64,000 nt of DNA from Herminiimonas sp. (GCA_028292265.1 JAQGMR010000055.1:1-64000); one strand, 5' to 3'; shown: positions 1-8,275, counted from the first letter of the stretch. Numbers and translations are program-made. Notes: generated by a model not told the origin, from the letters alone.

Positions 1-183
1 CTGCCGACAATGCCATCGTCTCGGCATAAGTCCCCACTTAAAAATAGGTGGGGACTTGTTTGCGCCCCTCCGCACGACTTCGAGCTGATAAATCACGCCG
101 CGCAAGATGCCTTGCGTGGACGCTTACGTACAAAGGACGCTCGACGCGTCGTTCAGACCATTAAGCGCAGTCTTGGCGCGTAG
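1..183 (+). CDS. possible 3' end of an unknown ORF (partial)
   Basis: Frame 1 is open from the window edge to a TAG at 181-183 (60 codons). The last part is rich in Arg and Lys (it ends TIKRSLGA). No family is recognised. It lies outside the island boundary, so it could be the tail of a gene that continues to the left, or just a chance open frame. A perfect 10-bp hairpin falls inside it, which argues somewhat against coding. Confidence 0.2.
   Translation: MPTMPSSRHKSPLKNRWGLVCAPPHDFELINHAAQDALRGRLRTKDARRVVQTIKRSLGA
28..57. terminator. perfect 10-bp inverted repeat
   Basis: AAGTCCCCAC (28-37) and GTGGGGACTT (48-57) pair perfectly around a 10-base AT-rich loop. No long T-run follows on either strand, so it is a weak intrinsic terminator at best. 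It could also be a mobile-element end or an operator. Confidence 0.3.
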
Positions 184-336
184 CGGGGACCGACTCAGCG
201 TGTGGCGAAAAACATCATAAAAGGGGTTAACCACAAACTGTGAGCACACCTCGAAGACGTCGATCGCTTCCTACCTGAACCGATATGCCATAGCCTGCGA
301 TTCTCGCTGGCTTACTGGATTCGTTGATCCAGCTAA

Positions 337-360
337 GCATCTGCTCGACATAACGCGCAA
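337..360 (-). repeat. left attachment site (attL), copy of ribE 3' end
   Basis: This 24-bp segment matches 16554-16577 at 23 of 24 positions, with an exact 18-bp core (343-360 = 16560-16577). A looser match extends to 30 of 34. Read on the minus strand it encodes ARYVEQML, the counterpart of ARYVERML near the end of ribE. It marks the end of the island distal to the integrase. Confidence 0.8.
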
Positions 361-588
361 CCACATCCGCAATGCCGTAAGCCGTTGTATTATCGTGATT
401 TTTTTTTGAACGGCAACAAAATACCGTCAAAAATACCGCAAAAAATCTGCGCTCTAGTGAGATGTCACATTCGAACGGCCGCTATCAACGGAGCGGTGTT
501 GAGATTTGCGCATGCGAGAGTAAGTGTCACGGACGTCGAACAAAAGCGTTGAAAGCGAAAGCTTCGATTTGAAGCCGGCCCAGAACAC
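361..588. other. island left end, no gene recognised
   Basis: This stretch separates attL from the end of the restriction-modification gene. It contains a T/A-rich run near 395-410 and the sequence ATACCGTCAA at 421-430, also present beside the integrase. The short open frames here look like noise. Confidence 0.5.
421..440 (+). promoter_or_regulatory. putative integrase arm-type site (left)
   Basis: ATACCGTCAA at 421-430 is followed by a second ATACCGC at 434-440. The same decamer occurs at 16430-16439, between the integrase start and the right attachment site. Short repeats shared by both ends of an element are expected for arm-binding sites of tyrosine integrases; binding here is inferred. 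Confidence 0.45.
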
Positions 589-3500
589 TTACTCCTTTGA
601 CTCCAAAACATGAAGGTCAAGTTCTCCGAACAAGTCCGGATGACCGGCCAGCTTAGATGATTTCTTCTGCTTAAAGATATCCTCGAATACTCCAGCAGCG
701 CGAATTTCATCGACACTGAAACATGGTCCGGCACAAATTTCTTCCAGCAACGTTTCCTGTGCCGGTTCCAGCTCGACAAGCATTCCAAGAACGTTCAGAA
801 GGTCTAGCAATTCGGTCGTATATTCGGCAAGCCAATAGTTTGGTTGGAGATTCCCTAGGTGAGAGGGCGGTCTGCGGTCGCCAATTATCGGCCGCTCACG
901 ATTTTTCTTTCTATAGCTAAACCACTGGGTTAGCACTTGCCTTCCAGATATTTCATAAAGCCAAACGGCGGGCTCAACATTTTCGACATGACCGGACCCT
1001 ACCAAGAGCCGCTTAGTCGCGCCGTCATACTTAATCGACTCAGGCATCGTGCCTTCATCTGATGGAATCGTGCCGGCCAAGGGAATGCGGGGTCTCAAAG
1101 CAAGGGGAAGTCGTGGTTTAGACGACCCTCCTTTTGCCTGTTCGGTCATCCGCTCTCCGAACGTATGTAGCCAAATGACACGACGTCCAACACCTACGGC
1201 ATCCAGGAAGTTTTGTTTTTTTGAGCTTATCGGTATACGAAGGCCGGGCGTAGAAAGATCACCTTGGAAACGTCTGGTATAGGCGGGATGTGCAGCAATC
1301 GCCACGATGTACGCCACAACATCTTCTGGCGAAACGGCGAAGCTAAACTTTTCCGTCAGAAAGGCTACTAGCTTCGATTTAAGATTTGGTAAAGACGCGC
1401 CACGGTCACCCCATAACGGGTACACCCTCCCACCTCGTCCACTATAATGATCCATGTCAGGAATAAGGGCGCTAACAGTAAGTGCTGGTCCGGCAGTGGG
1501 TGATTCACTACTAAGCGTGGTTAGATAAATTTGAGAATCAGAGCGAATCTCCCACAACTCTCGATTTGGTTGATTTATCAGACGGCTGTCAGGAATAATC
1601 CATTGCCGATCAAACGACCGGAATCCATACGGGATCGGTGGATAACTCGAGCCCTCTTCGTCGGCGACGCTTTTGAGCGTAGCCTCATATCCCGCCAGTG
1701 GTGCGGTCGATACCTTCTTTGAGTGCTTGTCTCCGACCTTTCCATTTCGAAGATGCGGATGGAATAATGCTTCCTTATCCTCGGCAGACGCGCTTACTAG
1801 CTTTTTCCAGCGATCTTGCAGTGACTTGGAGTCAGGCGCAATGACCCACGTGCGTCCGGGCATCACCCCTGAACCGTTATAAGAAAAAAGATCGACGAGC
1901 GCTGGGTAAGTTGCCCAAGCGCCTGTCGATGCCGGTAGAAAAGGGGCACGCCATTCAGCAGGGCAATCAATCCACCCCGAGTCGTTAAGCCGCAAAGTCT
2001 TTAGTGCTTCAAATTTCTCATTTCGCCGCCCAACTGGCAGCGCCCTAAAGTGTACCGTTGCAGGTGTGTTCAGTTCACTATCCGCAGAGCGCGAAGCGAG
2101 AACAATGCATACGGGCTGTTGGACGCCCTGAAAAATGCGGCTATTAACCTCTGGTTGATGCCCTTCTGGTGAACAATCAACAACCCAGATGTCATCACAC
2201 CTTCGGCGCAGGTAATCGCGCATTTTCTGGAAGCCTTGGCCTCCTAAAAATCCAGCGACCGTGATGTAGCAAACGATACCGGTATTTTTTGTCGGATGAT
2301 GGTCGAATACCTTCCAAGTCGCCCAACGCCAAAAATAAGCATACAAGTTCCGCAGATGCTTGGTGTGGGCTCCTACGCCCCATTCTCGGGGCGGCATCCA
2401 GTCAGAAAGCGGAGCGGATTTTTCTTCGGCCGGCGTCTCACCTTCTATCCAGCCACCTCTCCCCTTCGCTTTTTCTTTGTACGGAGGATTGCCGATAACG
2501 ACTGTTATTGGCTCGTCCCGCTTTATCTTATTTGCTTCCTTCCGTGACTTTGCAATTGGCTCAAGCAGTCCCGGAATCCACCCTTGATCGTCGTCCGGAT
2601 TTCCTAACGTGTCGGTTACAAACATGCGAACGAGGTTTTTAGGGGCAGCACCTGTAAGCTCCACCACCTCTGCGAGAATGCGCAATTGGGCGACCGCAAA
2701 CGGGCCTAGTTGAATCTCGAAAGCGATCAAACGCTTCATTGCTTCATTAATCGCATTGCCGACTGCACCCTTGCCCTCATCCTCCTCAACTGTCTCCGCA
2801 ATTTTCCTTAAGACCCCGAGCAAGAATGTGCCAGTACCAGTCGCTGGGTCGGCAAGTGTTACGGCCGGCGAAGCAAGACCGCGATGCTGATTGAACTTTG
2901 AACTTCTTAAAGCTTCGTCTACTAGCCGCACCATACTTGATACAACTTCAGGTGGCGTGTAATAGGAACCAGTTTGCTTCCTCAAGGCGCTGTCATACAC
3001 TTCCAGAAAGTCTTCGTAGAAGTACAGCCAAGCTTCGGGATTGCCTTTGCTTATTTTGTTCCAGTCAACTACGCTGAGAACCCGGGTCAAGGTGCCTAGA
3101 GAAGTTTTTAGTGTCTGCTGGTTGCCTGCGTCATCGGTGAGCAGCCGAAGTGCGGCGCCGATCAACGAGCTTGATTTACCGAGCTCTCGGGCCACATGGT
3201 CTAAACCTTCGGAAAACGAGATCCCTTTTGCGCGAGCCATGAGCAGCCCGAACGTAACGGCTTGCGCATAACCATCGGCAAATCGCTCGTTGCTTGCGTC
3301 AGGGAAGAGTAGTTTCCTCCAGTCGTCTGCCAAACTTGAGAGCGCCGCGCTTCCAATAGCCAGCTGTTCGGTAACCTCATCTCGCAATAGACGGCAAAGA
3401 CGCGCGCTGACTTCGGCTAGTTCTTTTGCGCCATTAGGCGGGATTGGTTCCCATCGCAAGAAACTCTCGAAGATTCCTAAAAGATTGTCGCCCGCTTGTA

Positions 3501-3948
3501 GCTTGTCGCCTGAGGTCGCAATGTCCCCGCTTAGGCGGACCACCGATCCTACGAGCTCGCCGCTGTGCCAAAGGCTGAATTCGTTACCGTCGGTGTAAAT
3601 TAGATTTGGCAGCGACCGCAGTCGGTCCCATTGGCCTTTGTCGTGCGCGCCTTTGAATTTTCGAGGGTCTGCACCCTTACCTGGCGCTTTAATCTCGACA
3701 AAGCCGGCAAGGCTACCGTGAACTATTACGGCGTAATCAGGGCGGGTCTTTAAATCGCTCAATGAAGACTCCCCGATTGGAATTACTGAGCCGTGAGGGA
3801 GGTCGATGAGTTCGGCTAAATCTTTAAGGAGCTGCTCAAAGGGAGCACGTAGCTGGTCCTCTGGAGCACCCTTCACAGCGGCGTTAGTCAACTTAGCTTT
3901 GGCGGTCGAACCATAGCTTGAAATAGCAACGGCTAGAGATTGCGTCAC
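589..3948 (-). CDS. single-chain restriction-modification enzyme (type IIG/ISP-like)
   Basis: A large fused nuclease and N6-adenine methyltransferase of 1119 aa. Near the N-terminus a PD-(D/E)xK-like core is visible: RPDY around residue 70 and FVEIKAPGK around residue 85. The methylase has a QTGSYYTPPEVV entry motif, the SAM-binding motif DPATGTGTF near residue 366 and the catalytic NPPY near 486. The C-terminal half has no motif I recognise and presumably holds target recognition. No helicase motifs are seen, so it is shorter than classical type ISP enzymes. The start is taken as GTG at 3948 because AAGGAA lies just upstream; an in-frame ATG at 4011 has no such signal. It is a solitary cargo gene at the left end of the island, predicted to cut or modify incoming DNA in the cytoplasm. 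Confidence 0.85.
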   Translation of the reverse strand: MTQSLAVAISSYGSTAKAKLTNAAVKGAPEDQLRAPFEQLLKDLAELIDLPHGSVIPIGESSLSDLKTRPDYAVIVHGSLAGFVEIKAPGKGADPRKFKGAHDKGQWDRLRSLPNLIYTDGNEFSLWHSGELVGSVVRLSGDIATSGDKLQAGDNLLGIFESFLRWEPIPPNGAKELAEVSARLCRLLRDEVTEQLAIGSAALSSLADDWRKLLFPDASNERFADGYAQAVTFGLLMARAKGISFSEGLDHVARELGKSSSLIGAALRLLTDDAGNQQTLKTSLGTLTRVLSVVDWNKISKGNPEAWLYFYEDFLEVYDSALRKQTGSYYTPPEVVSSMVRLVDEALRSSKFNQHRGLASPAVTLADPATGTGTFLLGVLRKIAETVEEDEGKGAVGNAINEAMKRLIAFEIQLGPFAVAQLRILAEVVELTGAAPKNLVRMFVTDTLGNPDDDQGWIPGLLEPIAKSRKEANKIKRDEPITVVIGNPPYKEKAKGRGGWIEGETPAEEKSAPLSDWMPPREWGVGAHTKHLRNLYAYFWRWATWKVFDHHPTKNTGIVCYITVAGFLGGQGFQKMRDYLRRRCDDIWVVDCSPEGHQPEVNSRIFQGVQQPVCIVLASRSADSELNTPATVHFRALPVGRRNEKFEALKTLRLNDSGWIDCPAEWRAPFLPASTGAWATYPALVDLFSYNGSGVMPGRTWVIAPDSKSLQDRWKKLVSASAEDKEALFHPHLRNGKVGDKHSKKVSTAPLAGYEATLKSVADEEGSSYPPIPYGFRSFDRQWIIPDSRLINQPNRELWEIRSDSQIYLTTLSSESPTAGPALTVSALIPDMDHYSGRGGRVYPLWGDRGASLPNLKSKLVAFLTEKFSFAVSPEDVVAYIVAIAAHPAYTRRFQGDLSTPGLRIPISSKKQNFLDAVGVGRRVIWLHTFGERMTEQAKGGSSKPRLPLALRPRIPLAGTIPSDEGTMPESIKYDGATKRLLVGSGHVENVEPAVWLYEISGRQVLTQWFSYRKKNRERPIIGDRRPPSHLGNLQPNYWLAEYTTELLDLLNVLGMLVELEPAQETLLEEICAGPCFSVDEIRAAGVFEDIFKQKKSSKLAGHPDLFGELDLHVLESKE

Positions 3949-4020
3949 CGGGAATTCCTTATTGATATTGTTACCTGATCGCCGAAATACTCGAGAAAGC
4001 ACAGCATACATGGCAAATTA

Positions 4021-4125
4021 ATGAATATGTCCATAAAGCAACGGGCACTGTTGCTTACTGCGGACCATGTGGCCGCCGAGCTGGGCGATAACTCGGCTCA
4101 GACGATCAGACGTATCAACGGTTGA
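4021..4125 (+). pseudogene. truncated helix-turn-helix (excisionase/HTH_17-like) remnant
   Basis: A 34-codon frame from ATG 4021 to TGA 4123-4125 encodes a peptide containing LLTADHVAAELG and TIRRING. This resembles the first half of small excisionase-type helix-turn-helix proteins, but it stops before the wing. No ribosome-binding site is visible. It sits between the divergent-facing end of the R-M gene and the PIN gene. I read it as a leftover of a regulator or excisionase; chance similarity is possible. Confidence 0.35.
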
Positions 4126-4702
4126 GTCTAGATTTGTTGGGTGCGCTGATTCCCACGCTCGCAAACAAGGGCTCTTCACCTTTCACGACGTTCATTCGGG
4201 CATTCATCCGAGCGGCGGCAATGAGATCTCGAGTCTCGTCTTCGTCCCAATCGGCTCGGCTTCCAGCTGCCAAAAACAACCTTAGTGAGCTAGCAAACGG
4301 GACGCCCGGAAATCGGCCTCTATGCACTCGCCGCGCTTTTCCGTCGTCAAGAATCACCGCAAAATTTTTTGAGACCGCAGTAGCAATGGCCGCGCTCTCG
4401 CCGTCGTCAAGGCAATCTGATGACGGGCCTGCCACGAGACTCAAGTAAAGGTCGTATTCTGCAGAAGACATGCGATATATCTGTACACCCGCTTGTTCGG
4501 TCAAGGTAAAAAGAGCTTCCTCGTGGCAGAAGCCCGGAATCGGGTGCCGTTTTATCTCCGCCAGAGTACGTTCTTCAATCACGCAGGCGACGCGAAGTGC
4601 TCGCACGACTTCAATCGACTTTTCGCATCCTAGAATATTGAATATGGCACTAGCATCTAATACCAGTGGTCCCGTGGGGAAAAAATCATCGAGTAAGGTC
4701 AA
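4115..4702 (-). CDS. PIN-domain protein, probable ribonuclease effector
   Basis: A 195-aa PIN-fold protein. The first acidic site is in LVLDASAIFNIL (Asp16), then DDGESAAIATA (Asp99/Asp100/Glu102) and a late VILDDGKARR (Asp119/Asp120), as in metal-dependent PIN RNases. The start is probably TTG at 4702: GGAGG precedes it by 8 bases, and the gene overlaps the upstream ImmA/IrrE gene by 17 bp, so translation is likely coupled. It is the last gene of a four-gene operon. PIN proteins paired with an HTH-containing partner usually act as toxins or RNA-cleaving effectors. That role, and its control by the neighbouring protein, are inferred from context. Confidence 0.7.
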   Translation of the reverse strand: MTLLDDFFPTGPLVLDASAIFNILGCEKSIEVVRALRVACVIEERTLAEIKRHPIPGFCHEEALFTLTEQAGVQIYRMSSAEYDLYLSLVAGPSSDCLDDGESAAIATAVSKNFAVILDDGKARRVHRGRFPGVPFASSLRLFLAAGSRADWDEDETRDLIAAARMNARMNVVKGEEPLFASVGISAPNKSRLNR

Positions 4703-5849
4703 CGACGTTACCTCCTAACCCCGAAACCTCGGCGAGCATTTTTCTTACGGTCACAAGGTCAAGCTCCAGCTTTTTTGCAATCTGCTGCTCTGATAGAAGT
4801 TCGCGGTCATACGCCGCGCCTGCCAGCAACAGTAGACGGGGAGTAAATTGGGAAATTTTCGGTTCGCTTCCCATTTCCTTCCGAACTTCTTCCAAGTGAG
4901 GTATCCCCAAACGACGATCTTTCAGCGAGCTGCTCAAACCTTTCGGAACGATGTCAAGATTTTCAAGTCGTCGTGCCATGGCTTCTATCGAAACGTAGAA
5001 ATATATAGACATCATAAGTAAATGGCGTACCGTAAAATCGCCGGCTAAGGTTTTCAATTCGATCGCTTTTCGGCGAACAGCTACTGCTGGCATTAACAGG
5101 GCTCGTGCAAACACATCGCAGAATTTGTCTTCTCGTTCGTCGAAGCGGTCGTCCTCAAAAAGAATCGCTAGCCCTGCTTTACGAAGCAGCGGATGGCAGA
5201 TTTCGTGTCCCGCGGTCAAACGTCGTCGTGGCTGTGAATGGTTCGAATTCAAAAGCACAAATCCGCCATGGATTTCGTCAAAAATCACAGCTCCGCCTAC
5301 CTCCGCCGGCAATGGCCTTTCGAATACGCGGAGGCCGAAATCCGACTCCATGATCGCCGTTAAGTCAGAAATCGGTCCTAAACCGATACCGAGTCGTTGA
5401 CGCACCGACAATGCAGCATCTTCAGCCTGCTGCTCTAACGACTCGCTGCGGTTTAATGTGATTGTTGGAAAATCCATTTTCGGCACGCGGCTCCCAACCA
5501 TCTGCTCGATCTCGACGGTTGATGCCGCGAGCCGATTTAGAAGAGTTCCGACAATCATCTGGCTTTCATTCAGTTCATCCAGACCGCCTACCGTCCGAAA
5601 CTTCACCTCCATATCTAACGGCTGGAGGCTTCCTGCAAGAAGTTCGCTTTCAGAAATGCGATACAACTCGGAAAAAGCCCGGATTTCTTCGGGCGATATT
5701 GGACGCTTACCAGCTTCAATTGCCACAACAGTAGTACGTGCAAAGCCCAACTTTTGCGCTGCGGCGTCTTGTGTTAGTTTGGCCAACGCCCGGGCGCTTT
5801 TCAGTCGCACGCCAAGCACTTCTGGTCGGACTTGAAGTTCGATTCCCAT
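4686..5849 (-). CDS. XRE-family regulator fused to ImmA/IrrE metallopeptidase
   Basis: A 387-aa two-domain protein. Residues about 12-66 form a lambda-repressor-type helix-turn-helix (LTQDAAAQKLGFARTTVVAI). The C-terminal half carries the ImmA/IrrE zinc site AGHEICHP (HExxH at 215-219) and the family signature DKFCDVFARALLMP, with Glu240 as likely third ligand. Proteins of this architecture bind operators and cleave regulators, or are themselves degraded, under stress. It starts one base after the stop of the QueC-like gene and overlaps the PIN gene, so it is embedded in the operon. It is the natural candidate to bind the three palindromes upstream of the operon at 7813-7888. Whether its peptidase processes the 184-aa protein, itself or the PIN protein cannot be told from sequence. 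Confidence 0.8.
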   Translation of the reverse strand: MGIELQVRPEVLGVRLKSARALAKLTQDAAAQKLGFARTTVVAIEAGKRPISPEEIRAFSELYRISESELLAGSLQPLDMEVKFRTVGGLDELNESQMIVGTLLNRLAASTVEIEQMVGSRVPKMDFPTITLNRSESLEQQAEDAALSVRQRLGIGLGPISDLTAIMESDFGLRVFERPLPAEVGGAVIFDEIHGGFVLLNSNHSQPRRRLTAGHEICHPLLRKAGLAILFEDDRFDEREDKFCDVFARALLMPAVAVRRKAIELKTLAGDFTVRHLLMMSIYFYVSIEAMARRLENLDIVPKGLSSSLKDRRLGIPHLEEVRKEMGSEPKISQFTPRLLLLAGAAYDRELLSEQQIAKKLELDLVTVRKMLAEVSGLGGNVVDLTR

Positions 5850-5850
5850 T

Positions 5851-7251
5851 TCACCCTTTCGCCATGTGCGCTATCCACGAATCTTCACCACATTCTTGGA
5901 GAAACGCTTTCCATTCATTTTGGTGTTTTCCAAGCAGACTTACTATTTGAGTGTGAAGAGTCTTCACATCCTTTGCCATGTAATTCGCTAGACTCGCGGC
6001 TTCTGCCCATATCTGAGCGTTCTCCGGCTCGTTAGCCAGCACTGCCATGCGTTCCATGCTTCGAATGCTATTTCCCGCTAGATCCAGGAACGACTTCATT
6101 GCATGAGGAGCAGCGCCACCGTCAAGAATTGCCGTCTCTAAAGAGAGTGCCCTGCTATCGGAAAATTTGTATTTGGTTACATCGTTGATTTTGGCAATTT
6201 GCGCTGAAGCGCGACGCAGTATGCAGTTGCCGCAGGCTCCACAGTGCACTCGGACACCGTTGTGGTTGGCATGCCTTTGGTCATGGGAACACGATCGGTG
6301 TTCCAGCAGCCACGTGTCACTATTCGGATCTACGGCAGCTAGTTCGGTAAGTACTTGCCCCTTGGTTTTAAAAAGCGCTGGATGCTCGAAGTTAACCTTC
6401 TCGCCCGAGAGCCGTTCCAACAGCTTGCTAAGGCGAGTTGTAAATCCAGGATGGCAACTGCGGTGCTGCGCCTCATTGCCAAGAGGCACAAGCGAACCAC
6501 CAAGACTCCCCTGGCCGTTTTCCGGTATGAGCACCCGATTTGACCCATTCAATACCGCGCCGTAGGCCGACAATAAATAGTAAGTAAATGGCCGTGAACG
6601 AAAGGTTAGCTCAGCATGATGTGGCTCGCTCACCACTACCGGCACCTGGATTGGTTTCATGTCGCCGCGAGGTTTGCTGCGGCAGAATTCCTTCCACGTT
6701 TTGGAGTCTGGTTTGCTTGCGGTGAATACGCAAACAATCTCAGTTCCTGGTTCACGTTCTTTCAGAAGCCGGACTTGAGCATAGGAGTCTAAGCCGTGGC
6801 TATAGGGTACAAAGACGTATGCCTGAGAAGACACTAGCGGCGCGATACTTTGCTCGGGGTGCAATGGTCTTTTCTTGCGGCGTCTAAAAGTGAAACGCCA
6901 TTCATCCCCGGTCAGGTAGGACAAACAGTCTTCGAGATCTGCGGTTACTTGTTGGCTAGACCAAAGACTCTCTTCTAGCACAGGGATCTCGACTGATATG
7001 GCGCGCCCCCACCCCTCCCCGTGGCATCTTCTAATACTACGATCTGCATATTTCACCGCACCGATCACAGACATTAGGTCGTAAGTCAAATCAGTCGGCG
7101 AAGAAAAGCAATAAGCATCTAAGAGCTTGGTCTCAATACCGATCTCGGTTCCCAAGCGAATGACATGAAAATTTCCATCGTGAAGTTCCGCGCCGTTCTC
7201 CACGACACAAATCACCCCTTTAACCGGATAGGCCGAAAGAGACTTCATCAT
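5851..7251 (-). CDS. QueC/QatC-like PP-loop ATPase
   Basis: A 466-aa enzyme related to QueC (7-cyano-7-deazaguanine synthase) and closer to the QueC-like proteins of defence systems such as QatC. Visible features: a PP-loop variant SHGLDSY (151-157; classical SGGxDS); RSRPFTYYLLSAYGAVLNG (219-237); IPENGQGSLGG (242-252), which matches the PENG-SL block I associate with QatC; HP at 267-268; and a four-cysteine zinc site (Cys321, and CGACGNC at 337-343). The N-terminal 140 residues and the helical C-terminus are unassigned. Start ATG 7251 overlaps the upstream stop codon (ATGA-type junction). No other queuosine genes are present, so a housekeeping deazaguanine role is unlikely. ATP-dependent modification of a protein or nucleic acid in defence is inferred. 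Confidence 0.75.
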   Translation of the reverse strand: MMKSLSAYPVKGVICVVENGAELHDGNFHVIRLGTEIGIETKLLDAYCFSSPTDLTYDLMSVIGAVKYADRSIRRCHGEGWGRAISVEIPVLEESLWSSQQVTADLEDCLSYLTGDEWRFTFRRRKKRPLHPEQSIAPLVSSQAYVFVPYSHGLDSYAQVRLLKEREPGTEIVCVFTASKPDSKTWKEFCRSKPRGDMKPIQVPVVVSEPHHAELTFRSRPFTYYLLSAYGAVLNGSNRVLIPENGQGSLGGSLVPLGNEAQHRSCHPGFTTRLSKLLERLSGEKVNFEHPALFKTKGQVLTELAAVDPNSDTWLLEHRSCSHDQRHANHNGVRVHCGACGNCILRRASAQIAKINDVTKYKFSDSRALSLETAILDGGAAPHAMKSFLDLAGNSIRSMERMAVLANEPENAQIWAEAASLANYMAKDVKTLHTQIVSLLGKHQNEWKAFLQECGEDSWIAHMAKG

Positions 7252-7802
7252 ATTTTTATCCGTATCGTGGTGTTAAGCAAGTCGAGCACGCCTTCCTGCT
7301 TCGTCCGCCGACGACTTGGCTTTTTAGGTTCGAAAAGACACTGCGTCGATAAATCCGAAAGGCGCTCATGGACCTGCATAGCTACCCACGAGCCATGGCG
7401 GTTGCGCACTTGAGATGTAACGTGTTCGATGTTGGTCTTTGTCACTTGCCGACAGATCTCTCCGAGCGCGCGTTCGAACAATTGATCGCTACTCCCGTCT
7501 CGGGCATATATTCCCCGCGCCACTTCACAAAATCGCCGCTCCATAGGCGTCGGATTGCTGCGCTCAAACTCGTTAAAGACACGGGCTTGCCGGTCGAAAC
7601 CGAACATATCGTCGCCCGCCGAAGCTAGACCATCCTTAAAGGCACTAGCCCATTTTTTACCGAGACCTGACTCCACTCCAGCGCGGATTGCTAGGGACAT
7701 TGCCTGGGGCAACCGCTCCCAGTCTGCCTCACGAGACACGTATTTGAGAACGGGCCGCCAAGACCGCGGAAGCGGCACGGTTCGATGCAAATCATCACGC
7801 AT
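7248..7802 (-). CDS. unknown 184-aa protein, first gene of the QueC-like operon
   Basis: I do not recognise the family. The protein looks soluble, mostly helical and basic, with a strongly basic stretch near the C-terminus (KKPSRRRTK) followed by a hydrophobic tail ending TTIRIKI. The start ATG at 7802 has a good ribosome-binding site (AAAGGTGAG), and the stop overlaps the start of the QueC-like gene. Being first in a coupled operon with a QueC-like enzyme, it may be the substrate or partner of that enzyme, as small proteins are in Qat-type operons. That is inference from position only. Confidence 0.55.
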   Translation of the reverse strand: MRDDLHRTVPLPRSWRPVLKYVSREADWERLPQAMSLAIRAGVESGLGKKWASAFKDGLASAGDDMFGFDRQARVFNEFERSNPTPMERRFCEVARGIYARDGSSDQLFERALGEICRQVTKTNIEHVTSQVRNRHGSWVAMQVHERLSDLSTQCLFEPKKPSRRRTKQEGVLDLLNTTIRIKI

Positions 7803-7812
7803 GAGCTCACCT

Positions 7813-7888
7813 TTGACATTGTCAAGAGTATGCTATGTCGGAATTTAGACATTGTCAAAGTTTTTCAACTCTAAAATCTGACAATGTC
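7813..7888. promoter_or_regulatory. three palindromic operators in front of the QueC-like operon
   Basis: GACATTGTC (7815-7823, inside the palindrome TTGACATTGTCAA), GACATTGTC (7848-7856) and its reverse complement GACAATGTC (7880-7888) are centred at 7819, 7852 and 7884. The spacing is 33 and 32 bp, three helical turns, so all three sites face the same side of the helix. A degenerate half-site (ATGTCGG) lies near 7836. The sites overlap the predicted promoter, so they should repress or autoregulate the operon, probably through the XRE-ImmA protein. Confidence 0.7.
7830..7858 (-). promoter_or_regulatory. predicted sigma70 promoter of the QueC-like operon
   Basis: On the minus strand TTGACA (7858-7853) is followed after 17 bases by TAGCAT (7835-7830). 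The -35 hexamer lies inside the middle operator, and the first operator covers the expected transcription start and leader, an arrangement typical of tight autorepression. Confidence 0.5.
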
Positions 7889-8275
7889 GGAAATACGGCT
7901 ATTAGTGCTATAATTGCTACATTGGCAAGCGTTACAGTTCTCAAAGCGCTCGACAGCGAACTATCGCAAAAGCACTCTTCGGCCGGTCCACGTAGGCTTT
8001 CCCCATTTCGAAAAGCTCGCTCCTGGCTTCGTTTCCCTTAAATGCGTTCCCATGTGCGTAACTTTCAGAGAACTCTGAGGAGTTTGCGCGCCTACAAACG
8101 ATACAGACCTGTATGAACAATCAATTTAAAAAAGATGACGTGAATAGCACTGTTGGAGCTGTAGCACGGCCGATTGCCTCGGGATCGTTGTCGCGTTCAG
8201 AGGGAATGCGGATTTGTGGTCTATCACCGAACAAACGAGGCATGTCTCGAGGATGCATGTACCGGAGGATTATTA
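7889..8275. other. non-coding stretch between operon promoter and cysteine peptidase gene
   Basis: No convincing gene. Short frames on both strands lack ribosome-binding sites. It probably contains the promoter of the 8276 gene; AT-rich sequence near 7900-7920 and 8110-8140 could supply it, but I see no clear hexamers. Confidence 0.4.

Noticed and set aside
28-57. Strong terminator at the left edge
   Set aside because: The stem is perfect but no T-run follows on either strand, so it is listed only with low confidence.
5851-7251. Assignment as housekeeping QueC of queuosine synthesis
   Set aside because: The protein is about twice the size of QueC, has the QatC-like PENG-SL block, sits in a mobile island and has no queD/queE/queF neighbours.
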